This document shows, one piece after another, positions 1-6,569 of a stretch of DNA of 10,662 nt. The notes under the pieces are model-generated. The model ran no database searches, was not told the DNA's origin, and saw nothing but the letters and a program-made list of their open reading frames with translations. Positions within the stretch are counted from its first letter, which is position 1. Every line of letters starts with the position of its first letter. Position numbers and translations under genes: made by a program. Origin of the DNA: RGIG6353 sp045535585 (GTDB lineage: Bacteria; Bacillota; Clostridia; Oscillospirales; SIG627); NCBI GenBank assembly GCA_045535585.1, contig JAZSLY010000060.1:1-10662 (forward strand). Direction: 5' to 3'.

Positions 1-561
1 AAGATGCCAGATGTTCTTGTCCTTTGAGTAGTTAGTCTCACGGCTTATCTTAAGAGGAACGTTGTGCGCCTCTGCGTAATCAATCTCTTCTTCTCTCGAC
101 TTGATATCCCACTCACGCCAGGGAGCGATGATGGGCATATCGGGAGCAAACGCCTTAATTGCAAGCTCAAATCTTACCTGGTCGTTGCCCTTACCGGTAC
201 AACCGTGGCATATAGCGTCAGCACCCTCTGCAAGAGCAATTTCAGCAATTCTCTTAGCAATCGGAGGACGAGCGAAAGCTGTACCGAGAAGATAATCCTC
301 GTATTTTGCGCCTGCCTGTACGCTGGGGAACACGTAGTTGTCAAGGAAATCCTTTGTAAGATCCTCTATGTATATTTTGGAAGCACCTGTCTTTATTGCC
401 TTTTCTTCAAGTCCCTCCAACTCGCTTGCCTGACCAACGTTGCCTGAAACCGCAATGATTTCGGGGTTGTTGTAGTTTTCCTTGAGCCACGGAATGATAA
501 TTGAAGTATCAAGTCCGCCTGAGTAGGCAAGCACTACCTTTTTGATTTTTGTTTTGTCCAT
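1..561 (-). CDS. argG: Argininosuccinate synthase, N-terminal 187 residues (cut by window edge)
   Basis: Catalyses ATP-dependent joining of citrulline and aspartate to argininosuccinate, the penultimate step of arginine biosynthesis, in the cytosol. Read on the minus strand, the frame is open from ATG (559-561) to the window edge. It carries the P-loop-like LAYSGGLDTS near residues 11-20 and the second family signature TGKGNDQVRFE at about 122-132, followed by APWREWDIKSREEEI (146-160), all diagnostic of this family. Only about 187 of the usual roughly 400 residues are present; the C-terminus lies beyond position 1. An AAAGAGGTG ribosome binding site lies 7-8 nt before the start. The gene has its own promoter and an ARG box between transcription start and ribosome binding site, so arginine repression is expected. 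Whether argH follows cannot be seen. No anomalies in the visible part. Confidence 0.97.
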   Translation of the reverse strand, partial: MDKTKIKKVVLAYSGGLDTSIIIPWLKENYNNPEIIAVSGNVGQASELEGLEEKAIKTGASKIYIEDLTKDFLDNYVFPSVQAGAKYEDYLLGTAFARPPIAKRIAEIALAEGADAICHGCTGKGNDQVRFELAIKAFAPDMPIIAPWREWDIKSREEEIDYAEAHNVPLKISRETNYSKDKNIWHL

Positions 562-573
562 GTTAAGCACCTC

Positions 574-591
574 TTTGTATTTTTATTCATT
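574..591 (-). promoter_or_regulatory. ARG box (ArgR/AhrC operator) in the argG leader
   Basis: On the minus strand the site reads AATGAATAAAAATACAAA. It matches about 15 of 18 positions of the Bacillus AhrC/ArgR consensus as I remember it (CATGAATAAAAATKCAAK). It lies immediately downstream of the predicted argG transcription start (about 596) and upstream of the ribosome binding site, where bound repressor would block transcription. A weaker ATGAATTTTCA-like half-site is present upstream around 640-652. The regulator itself is not in the window. Confidence 0.7.
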
Positions 592-602
592 TGTTTTACA
601 TA

Positions 603-631
603 ATTATACAACCAATCGTATTGAAAGTCAA
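603..631 (-). promoter_or_regulatory. argG promoter (sigma-A type)
   Basis: Reading the minus strand: -35 TTGACT (626-631), a spacer of exactly 17 bp, and a perfect -10 TATAAT (603-608). Predicted transcription start is near 596, giving a leader of about 35 nt that contains the ARG box and the ribosome binding site. Confidence 0.85.
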
Positions 632-678
632 TACCCTTGTTGAAAATTCATAGAGTATTATTACACGATTTTATGTAC

Positions 679-723
679 AAATTTTGAACAAATTAAGCTA
701 ATTTATACAAAATGTCAAAATTT
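679..723. repeat. AT-rich inverted repeats in the argG / ceramidase-like intergenic region
   Basis: AAATTTTGA (679-687) is repeated inverted as TCAAAATTT (715-723). Between them lies a separate palindrome, AAATTA-AGC-TAATTT (690-704). They sit between the two divergent promoters and could be protein sites, but such AT-rich dyads arise easily by chance. The rest of 632-764 is AT-rich with no gene that I can support. Confidence 0.3.
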
Positions 724-764
724 CATCGATTTACCTAAAATAATATAAAATTTTCCCTAAAGTA

Positions 765-793
765 TTGAAATTATTTTTTCACTATGATATAAT
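765..793 (+). promoter_or_regulatory. Promoter of the ceramidase-like gene
   Basis: -35 TTGAAA (765-770), 17-bp spacer, extended -10 TGA-TATAAT (785-793). Predicted start near 800, giving an untranslated leader of about 97 nt before the ATG at 897. Confidence 0.75.
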
Positions 794-805
794 TGTCAGG
801 AAATA

Positions 806-823
806 TGAGTTGACTCAAAGTCA
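806..823. promoter_or_regulatory. Overlapping dyads just after the transcription start
   Basis: TGAGT-TG-ACTCA (806-817) overlaps a second dyad TGACT-CAA-AGTCA (811-823). They lie about +6 to +24 relative to the predicted start, a typical repressor position. The arms are only 5 bp, so a stable RNA hairpin is unlikely and a protein operator is the more natural reading. No cognate regulator can be named. Confidence 0.35.
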
Positions 824-896
824 CTTAATATTGCTTTTTTCTGTCAAACAAATAAATTCAAAAAATATTATTTTCAGGCTTTAGGAGAATAAAACT

Positions 897-2231
897 ATGA
901 AATGCGGATTTTATGAAAGAGAAATCACACCACCTCTCGGATGCCATATGCGCGGATATTCTTCCGTGAGAAATGCAGCGGGCGTTATCAGCAGACTTAT
1001 GGTAAAGGCGATAGCCCTTGAGGTTGACGGCAATTGCTGTATTATAATCAGCCTTGACGGTTGCGGAACTACGAAGAAGATGCACGAGATCGCGGTTGAG
1101 AGAATTACTGCGGCAACGGGCGTTCCCTCTGACAGAATTTTGTTACAGTCAAACCACACTCATTCGGCAGGTCCTATTGCAGACCCACCCTATGATAACT
1201 TTTTGAATTTCACCCCCGACGTTCCTTATATGGACGTTCTCAGCCGTCTTTGCGGCGACTGCGGAACGCTTGCATATCAGCGAATGACGGAGGCTTCAGC
1301 AAGAGCAGCAAAGAAGGACGTTTACGGTGTTTCCTTCGTGCGTAACTTTAGAATGAAGAACGGCGACATCAAAATGAATCCCGGACGCCAGAATCCTGAT
1401 ATTGAAGAGGTTTTCGGTACTCTTGACCCAGAGCTTTCAATGATGTTTTTCGAGGGTGAGAACAAGGAGCCTCTCGGCGCTATTGTCAATTTTGGTATGC
1501 ATCACGACTGCGTTGGCGGTAATCAGTATTCCAGCGACTATTCGGGCTACATGGCAGAGCTTTTGAAGAAGACCTACGGCGAGGATTTTGTTACCGTGTT
1601 CATCAACGGCGCTTGCGGAAACGTTAACCACGTTGACGTTACCATGAGCCTTGAGGATGCGAAGAAGGAAAAGTTCTATGTACGAAACGGTGAGATTTTA
1701 GCTAAGGAAGTAATTGAGCTTGAGAAGATTGCAGAGCCGATTGCCATAGATAAGATTGACGGTAAGAAGGAGACTATGATGATAGACCGCCGTCAGCTCA
1801 CACCCGAAGAGGTAGAGGAATACGAATACCTCATGGCAACTATGCCCGAGAGTGAAGCCTGTGGAACTCCCAATCCCACGGATAAGAGATACAAGAGATT
1901 TAAGGCACCGAGAGTTCTGGCGTTTAATAAGCTTCCTAATCAGCTTGCTTACGTTATACAGACGCTCGTTCTTGGCGATGCCGTAATCTATGGACTCAGC
2001 GGTGAGGTTTATGCAGAGCTTGGTATGCGTGTCAAAGAGGCGTCCCCCAAGAGCTTCAATATGATTTCCGAGATGTCAAACGGAGGTTATGGCGGCTATC
2101 TTCCTATCAAGGAGGCTTTCTGTCCGACTCTTTACGAGACACAGATCCCTACTGCAAGCTTGATTCCCGAGGCTGCTGAAATGGTAGTTGAAAGAACAAC
2201 AGAGCTTGCTCGTGAAATGTGCAATAAGTAA
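897..2231 (+). CDS. Neutral/alkaline ceramidase-like zinc hydrolase (N-terminal domain only)
   Basis: The 444-residue protein matches the neutral/alkaline non-lysosomal ceramidase N-terminal domain family. These are zinc amidohydrolases; characterised members cleave the N-acyl bond of ceramide. Visible family motifs are SNHTHSAG (85-92), GMHHD (200-204), the NGACGNVN segment (237-244), GLSGEVYAELG (366-376) and NGGYGGYLP (395-403). By analogy with the Pseudomonas enzyme, whose zinc is held by two His, one Glu and one Tyr, likely ligands are H87 or H89, H202 or H203, E370 and Y398 or Y401. It has no signal peptide and lacks the C-terminal Ig-like domain of secreted ceramidases (about 650-700 residues), so it is probably cytosolic and may use another amide or ester. 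AGGAG (883-887) lies 9 nt before ATG. Own promoter and terminator make it a single-gene unit. Family confident; substrate unknown. Confidence 0.85.
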   Translation: MKCGFYEREITPPLGCHMRGYSSVRNAAGVISRLMVKAIALEVDGNCCIIISLDGCGTTKKMHEIAVERITAATGVPSDRILLQSNHTHSAGPIADPPYDNFLNFTPDVPYMDVLSRLCGDCGTLAYQRMTEASARAAKKDVYGVSFVRNFRMKNGDIKMNPGRQNPDIEEVFGTLDPELSMMFFEGENKEPLGAIVNFGMHHDCVGGNQYSSDYSGYMAELLKKTYGEDFVTVFINGACGNVNHVDVTMSLEDAKKEKFYVRNGEILAKEVIELEKIAEPIAIDKIDGKKETMMIDRRQLTPEEVEEYEYLMATMPESEACGTPNPTDKRYKRFKAPRVLAFNKLPNQLAYVIQTLVLGDAVIYGLSGEVYAELGMRVKEASPKSFNMISEMSNGGYGGYLPIKEAFCPTLYETQIPTASLIPEAAEMVVERTTELAREMCNK

Positions 2232-2245
2232 TTACATAAATTTAT

Positions 2246-2282
2246 AGAGCTATAAAGTTTTCTTTGTAGCTCTTTCTCTTTA
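2246..2282 (+). terminator. Rho-independent terminator after the ceramidase-like gene
   Basis: A 12-bp stem (2246-2257 with 2262-2273, one T-G wobble) closes a TTTT loop and is followed by the T-rich tract TTTCTCTTT. It lies 15 nt after the stop codon and before the next promoter, separating the two transcription units. Confidence 0.75.
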
Positions 2283-2304
2283 ACAGTAATTTTACATGCT
2301 ATTG

Positions 2305-2333
2305 TTGAAAAAAGAAACGATATATGCTATAAT
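2305..2333 (+). promoter_or_regulatory. Promoter of the hydrolase / LtaS-like operon
   Basis: -35 TTGAAA (2305-2310), 17-bp spacer, extended -10 TGC-TATAAT (2325-2333). Predicted start near 2340, leader about 45 nt. Same architecture as the promoter at 765-793. Confidence 0.8.
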
Positions 2334-2384
2334 TAACTGATTTGAAAAGGTAAACCCTACGAAATTTACTGCTTGGAGGGCTTT

Positions 2385-3218
2385 ATGAAAATTAAGTATT
2401 TAGGAACTGCGGCGGCAGAGGGTGTTCCTGCTATATTTTGCGAGTGCGATACTTGTAAAAAAGCGAGAGCTAAGGGAGGCAGATGTATTCGAACACGAAG
2501 CCAAGCGCTTGTTGATGACAAAATCCTTGTGGATTTTCCGCCTGACACCTATCTGCATTATTTGAGATATCAGTTTGATTTACATAAAATCAAAACCTGC
2601 ATTGTAACTCATTCTCATATGGACCATCTGTTTCCCGAGGATATTGGAATGAGAAAGCCCGGCTTTTCACAGATAAAAAACATTGAGCCTTTGACCTTTT
2701 ATTCTGACGAAAGCGCTTATCGTATGATTGAAAAGCTGATTGATGAAAAGAAGCTTGCGCCCGAGGTCGTTGGTAACGTAAGGGTAGAGCCCTACGTTCC
2801 TTTTGAGGCAGAGGGGTATACTGTTACTCCTATCAGGGCTTCCCACGACCCAAAATCTTCACCCCTTGTATTCATTATCGAAAAGGACGGCAAGGCATTG
2901 TTCTACGCAAATGATACCAGCGACCTCTTGCCTGAGGCGTGGGAATATTTGTCGAAGTATAATAAAAAGCTTGGACTTATATCTCTCGATTGTACCGAAG
3001 CCACCAACCTTGTTGAATACGTGGGTCATATGGGCATTGACGGATGCAAGGAAATGCGCCAAAAGCTTTTCGACCTTGGACTTATTGACGGGAATACCGT
3101 TTGCGTGCTTAATCATTTTTCTCATAACGGCAAGCACGTAGACTATGACGAGTTTACACAAATTGCCCTCAAGGAAGGCTTCGTTACCTCCTTTGACGGT
3201 CTTGAAATTGAATTTTAA
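2385..3218 (+). CDS. PhnP-like metallo-beta-lactamase-fold phosphodiesterase
   Basis: The 277-residue protein is a metallo-beta-lactamase-fold hydrolase most like the PhnP branch, whose characterised member opens phosphoribosyl 1,2-cyclic phosphate. It shows a Cys-rich N-terminal segment (C19, C21, C24, C34) resembling PhnP's structural zinc site, the THSHMDH metal motif at 75-81, H154 in RASHD, D177 in ANDTSD and a late NHFSH (243-247, H244/H247). Start chosen at ATG 2385: GGAGG (2375-2379) precedes it by 5 nt, whereas an in-frame TTG at 2373 would overlap that ribosome binding site. It has no signal peptide and is probably cytosolic. It is first in an operon with the LtaS-like gene 13 nt downstream. 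No other phn genes are visible, so phosphonate breakdown is not implied. Substrate unknown, possibly a cyclic phosphodiester. Confidence 0.85.
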   Translation: MKIKYLGTAAAEGVPAIFCECDTCKKARAKGGRCIRTRSQALVDDKILVDFPPDTYLHYLRYQFDLHKIKTCIVTHSHMDHLFPEDIGMRKPGFSQIKNIEPLTFYSDESAYRMIEKLIDEKKLAPEVVGNVRVEPYVPFEAEGYTVTPIRASHDPKSSPLVFIIEKDGKALFYANDTSDLLPEAWEYLSKYNKKLGLISLDCTEATNLVEYVGHMGIDGCKEMRQKLFDLGLIDGNTVCVLNHFSHNGKHVDYDEFTQIALKEGFVTSFDGLEIEF

Positions 3219-3231
3219 TCGGAGATAAAAG

Positions 3232-5109
3232 ATGTTAAAAATAAGGGTTAAGCCTACAAAACTGTTTTATATAACTTTTTCCCTTGTATATCTGTTCATT
3301 ATTTTATGTGAATGTGAATTCCTTCCTTTTTCAAGGCAGGGATACTCTATTATTTCACTATTCTTCATACTGTTTTCGCTATTGCGCTTTGAGGTGAGGC
3401 AGGGGATCGTATTCCCTTTACTTATTCCTCTTGTAAATTCAATAGTGGTGACCCCCGTTCTTCAACTGATGCTGGGGCTTGACCCACGCCTTTTGAATAT
3501 AACCACGTTCGTTGGAAACGTAGCGCTCAACGTGGCGATTTCCTACCTGCTGTTGATTTTGACAAATAGCATTAGATGGTCGGTAATAGCAACGAACGTT
3601 CTCCTTTTTGGATTTACCTTCGTTGATTATATCGTTATCAGCTTCCGCGGAAGCGAAATTAAGATGGGAGATTTTTATTCCATCAAAACCGGAGTTTCCG
3701 TAGTATCGCAATATAAACTGAAGTTAAATTCGGCGGTAAACTATTCTATTGCCGTTTTTCTTGCTATACTGTTTGTGTTGGCGGTTACAAGATTTTTCAA
3801 AAAGACGCCGAAAAACCAATTCCCCAGAATTACGGGCGCTCTTTGCCTTGGTGCTTCTCTTTTTGCAGTTTCCTGGTGTATGAATAATTCAAACAACTAT
3901 ATGCAGCTTTGGGCTTATGAGGGTGTCAAGTATAACGGCGTTACCTATAATTTTCTTATCGAAGCAAGAGACAGTCGAATCATTGCCCCCGAGGGTTATT
4001 CCGAAGAGTATGCAAAGGAGCTTTTGAAAAGCGGCAACGTCACCGAATCTGCAGAAAGCACCCCCAACGTTATCGTCGTGATGAACGAAGCCTTTTCCGA
4101 CCTGAAGGTGCTGGGCGATTTTCAAACCAACGCTAATCCCATTGAGTTCTTTGAATCGCTTAATGAGGATTGCGTTAAGGGCTATGCACTTTCGTCGGTA
4201 TACGGCGGTAACACCGCAACGTCGGAGTGGGAATTCCTGACGGGTAATACTCAGGCGTTCTTGCCCTACGGCTCTATTGCATATCAGCAGTATATCAAGA
4301 ATAAGGCAAACTCTATCGTAGAGGTAATGGAAGACAACGGATATACGACCATAGCGATGCACCCCTTCCGTTCAACAGGCTGGAAGAGAAACGTAGTTTA
4401 CGACGTTCTTGGCTTTGATGAGGTTTACTTTGAGGACGAGTTGTCGGACGATTACAGAATTAGAGGCTTCGTAAGCGACAGAACTCTTTACGAGGACATA
4501 ATAGGACGCTTTGAAAACAAGGAAAAGGATGAAAAAATCTTTACCTTTGCCGTTACTATGCAAAACCACGGCGGCTATGAGTTCGGTGGTTTTCCGTCGG
4601 AAATACTTGTGGACGGTATGGATATTTTGAGCGTAAATCAGTATCTTACTCTGCTCGACAAGAGCGACGACGCACTGAAATATCTTATAGAATATTTCTC
4701 CGAGTACGAGGAGGACACGATGATTGTGTTCTTCGGCGACCATCAGCCTGCCGTCAGTAACGACTTTTTCAACACTCTTGCAGGAGCATCGGCAACTGCA
4801 TACGACAGCACGGTAAAGAAATTTATTATTCCGTTTTTTATCTGGACGAACTATGATACTCCCGAGGAAGAAGTGCCTTTGACAAGTCTTAATTATCTTT
4901 CAACCGTTATGATGAAACGGGCAGGAATCGGACTTGACGGTTATTTTGCCTTCATAGATGATATTATGCAAGAGCTTCCCGCAATCAGCTTCCACGGCTA
5001 TAAAACGACGGGGCTTGAAAAAATCAACCATGTCTCCTGGGCAGAGGGAAGAGACAAGGAGCTTATAAACAAATATAACATCGTTCAGTATTACAATATG
5101 TTTAAATAA
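3232..5109 (+). CDS. LtaS-type membrane sulfatase-fold phosphoglycerol transferase
   Basis: The 625-residue protein has the layout of lipoteichoic acid synthase family enzymes, which transfer glycerol phosphate from phosphatidylglycerol to build envelope polymers outside the membrane. Residues 11 to about 216 hold six or seven hydrophobic segments. The extracellular sulfatase-fold domain runs from about 278. Expected catalytic landmarks are present: E286 in VIVVMNEAF (metal), T328 in GGNTATSE (nucleophile, as T300 of Staphylococcus LtaS), H377 and the W384/R386 region (substrate), H446 in MQNHGGY and D503/H504 in FGDHQP (metal). Length is normal. GGAG (3221-3224) lies 7 nt before ATG. It is cotranscribed with the upstream hydrolase and ends in the shared bidirectional terminator. 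It could make lipoteichoic acid, prime it, or decorate another glycan with phosphoglycerol; the sequence does not decide. Confidence 0.88.
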   Translation: MLKIRVKPTKLFYITFSLVYLFIILCECEFLPFSRQGYSIISLFFILFSLLRFEVRQGIVFPLLIPLVNSIVVTPVLQLMLGLDPRLLNITTFVGNVALNVAISYLLLILTNSIRWSVIATNVLLFGFTFVDYIVISFRGSEIKMGDFYSIKTGVSVVSQYKLKLNSAVNYSIAVFLAILFVLAVTRFFKKTPKNQFPRITGALCLGASLFAVSWCMNNSNNYMQLWAYEGVKYNGVTYNFLIEARDSRIIAPEGYSEEYAKELLKSGNVTESAESTPNVIVVMNEAFSDLKVLGDFQTNANPIEFFESLNEDCVKGYALSSVYGGNTATSEWEFLTGNTQAFLPYGSIAYQQYIKNKANSIVEVMEDNGYTTIAMHPFRSTGWKRNVVYDVLGFDEVYFEDELSDDYRIRGFVSDRTLYEDIIGRFENKEKDEKIFTFAVTMQNHGGYEFGGFPSEILVDGMDILSVNQYLTLLDKSDDALKYLIEYFSEYEEDTMIVFFGDHQPAVSNDFFNTLAGASATAYDSTVKKFIIPFFIWTNYDTPEEEVPLTSLNYLSTVMMKRAGIGLDGYFAFIDDIMQELPAISFHGYKTTGLEKINHVSWAEGRDKELINKYNIVQYYNMFK

Positions 5110-5152
5110 AGAAATCCGACCACTTCATTTTGTGGTCGGATTTCTTTATTTA
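5103..5152. terminator. Bidirectional terminator with a 21-bp perfect stem between convergent genes
   Basis: 5103-5123 pairs with 5132-5152 without mismatch around an 8-nt loop (TTCATTTT). The core stem AAATCCGACCAC is GC-rich, and the outer A/T-rich ends provide a U tract in both directions. The TAA of the LtaS-like gene (5107-5109) and the TAA of the minus-strand glycosidase (5146-5148) are exact pairing partners in this stem, so one element ends both transcripts. Confidence 0.93.
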
Positions 5153-6465
5153 TATTCTGGGAGCCAACCCTTGTGCGCTTCGATCAGGTCGTCAACCATT
5201 GCGTAGATATCGTCAAGGCTGAGCTCTGCAGCGGTGTGCGGCTCCATCATAGCTGCCTGATAAATATATTTCTTTTCAAGCGTGTGCGCCGCCTCGATTG
5301 TAAGAAGCTGAGGGTAAATATTAGAGCTGTTCATTGCCGCAAGCTGAAGGGGAAGGGGACCTACCTTACAGGGCGTAATGCCGTGCTTGTTTACGAGGCA
5401 TGGTACTTCAACGCAAGCGCCTTCGGGAAGATTATCTATAAGTCCGCAGTTCAAAACGTTTCCGCCAATAGTATACGGAACGTTTGTTACCATTGCTTCC
5501 ATAATGCGTGAAGCATATTCGTGGGTGCGTACGTGCGTCATTTTGCCGTCGGCGAGAATTCTGTTCTTTTCCTCCTGCCATCCGTTTATCTGAAGCACGC
5601 ATCTTCTGGGATATTCATCAAGAGGAATGTTATATTTGTCGATAAGCTCGGGATATTTTGATTTTATGTAGAAGGGATTGTATTCAGCATTGTGCTCACT
5701 GCTTTCCGTGCAGTAATAGCCGAGCTTGTCAATATAGTCAAACCTGACCATATCGTGATGCTTTTCACTTGCGTTCTTTTCTTTTGCTCTTTTTCTGATT
5801 TCGGGGTAAAGGTCACGTCCGTCACGGTCCTTGACTTCAAGCAACCATCCCATATGGTTGATACCTGCAATAAGCTCGCTGTGTCCTTCGATTTTGTCCT
5901 CCATATTGAGATTGGTCAGCAGCTGCTTGACACAAACCTGAACGGAGTGGCAAATACCGATGGTCTTTACCTTTGTATACTTCTGCATATAACCCGTCAG
6001 CATCGCCATGGGATTTGCATAGTTAAGGAACCAGGCGTCAGGACAAACCTCTTCAATATCACGGGCAAAATCCTGCAAAACGGGAATAGTTCTCAAAGCG
6101 CGCATAATACCACCAATACCAAGAGTGTCCGCGATGGTCTGCCTGAGTCCGTATTTTTTAGGTATTTCAAAGTCTGTAATGGTACAAGGATCGTATCCTC
6201 CTACCTGGATGGCACATATTACGAAATTGGCATCACGAAGAGCGTCTTTTCTTTGGTCTACACCGCAGTATTTCGTAATCGTTGCTCTGGATTCATTGGT
6301 GTTTTTATTGAGCGCATCAATAATAATTTTTGATTCTTCAAGTCTGTTTTCGTCAATGTCATAGAGTGCAAACTCGCTGTCTCGTAAAACCTCGGAGCAC
6401 ATACAGTCGCCAATGACGTTTCTTGCAAAAACGGTGCTGCCTGCACCTAAAAAAGTAATTTTCAT
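5146..6465 (-). CDS. Family 4 glycoside hydrolase, MelA-like alpha-galactosidase
   Basis: The 439-residue cytosolic enzyme belongs to glycoside hydrolase family 4, which uses NAD+ and a divalent metal in an oxidation-elimination mechanism. Visible features are the Rossmann GAGSTVF (7-13), NYANPMAM (148-155), the metal/specificity motif CHSVQ (172-176), NH at 203-204 with H204 the likely second metal ligand, and GYYCTESSEH (249-258) with the probable catalytic Tyr. CHSVQ and TESSEH are typical of alpha-galactosidases of the MelA type, rather than the CN motif of 6-phospho-glucosidases. Start chosen at ATG 6463-6465, with AAGGGG (6472-6477) 6 nt upstream; an in-frame ATG at 6502-6504 lies inside the promoter region. 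It is divergent from an AraC-type regulator that probably controls it. No sugar transporter gene is in the window. Exact substrate is inferred. Confidence 0.88.
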   Translation of the reverse strand: MKITFLGAGSTVFARNVIGDCMCSEVLRDSEFALYDIDENRLEESKIIIDALNKNTNESRATITKYCGVDQRKDALRDANFVICAIQVGGYDPCTITDFEIPKKYGLRQTIADTLGIGGIMRALRTIPVLQDFARDIEEVCPDAWFLNYANPMAMLTGYMQKYTKVKTIGICHSVQVCVKQLLTNLNMEDKIEGHSELIAGINHMGWLLEVKDRDGRDLYPEIRKRAKEKNASEKHHDMVRFDYIDKLGYYCTESSEHNAEYNPFYIKSKYPELIDKYNIPLDEYPRRCVLQINGWQEEKNRILADGKMTHVRTHEYASRIMEAMVTNVPYTIGGNVLNCGLIDNLPEGACVEVPCLVNKHGITPCKVGPLPLQLAAMNSSNIYPQLLTIEAAHTLEKKYIYQAAMMEPHTAAELSLDDIYAMVDDLIEAHKGWLPEYK

Positions 6466-6475
6466 AAAATTCCCC

Positions 6476-6504
6476 TTGAAAAATAGTATTTGATATGCTA
6501 TCAT
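6476..6504 (+). promoter_or_regulatory. Promoter of the AraC-family gene
   Basis: -35 TTGAAA (6476-6481), 17-bp spacer, extended -10 TGC-TATCAT (6496-6504). Predicted start near 6511, so translation must begin downstream, which excludes the ATG at 6495 and supports ATG 6570. The -35 overlaps the ribosome binding site of the divergent glycosidase. Confidence 0.65.
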
Positions 6505-6534
6505 TATATTATCACACTAAATACCAAAATACTA
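6484..6534. promoter_or_regulatory. Inverted half-sites and palindrome in the divergent control region
   Basis: TAGTATTT (6484-6491) recurs inverted as AAATACTA (6527-6534), 43 bp centre to centre. The first lies between the -35 and -10 of the AraC-family promoter, the second over the -35 position of the glycosidase promoter. A further palindrome TGATA-TGC-TATCA (6491-6503) covers the regulator's -10. The geometry suits autorepression plus activation of the glycosidase by the encoded regulator. This is an inference from sequence only. Confidence 0.45.
6503..6531 (-). promoter_or_regulatory. Glycosidase promoter with a strong -10 and weak -35
   Basis: On the minus strand TATAAT (6503-6508) is a perfect -10, with a TG-containing stretch (TGTGATAA) just upstream. 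At 17 bp the -35 position (6526-6531) reads TATTTT, a poor match. Such a promoter would need an activator, and the half-site at 6527-6534 lies exactly there. Predicted start near 6496, leader about 30 nt. Confidence 0.5.
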
Positions 6535-6569
6535 CTGTAAAAATCAAAGAGAAAGTTGAAATTATCAAA

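Noticed and set aside
64..447. Open frame of 127 codons on the plus strand
   Set aside because: It lies opposite argG, whose minus-strand frame carries clear family motifs; the plus frame has no ribosome binding site or recognisable content.
2373..2384. TTG start upstream of the PhnP-like gene
   Set aside because: It coincides with the GGAGG ribosome binding site for ATG 2385.
6491..6503. Catabolite-repression (cre) site TGATATGCTATCA
   Set aside because: It lacks the central CG and is 13 rather than 14 bp, so it does not fit the CcpA consensus; kept only as a generic dyad.
6466..6504. 13-residue N-terminal extension of the glycosidase from the minus-strand ATG at 6504
   Set aside because: AAGGGG is well placed for ATG 6465, and the Rossmann motif then starts at the usual N-terminal position.
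6495..6569. 25-residue N-terminal extension of the AraC-family protein from ATG 6495
   Set aside because: This ATG lies within the extended -10 of the gene's own promoter, upstream of the predicted transcription start, and the extra residues do not resemble the family.
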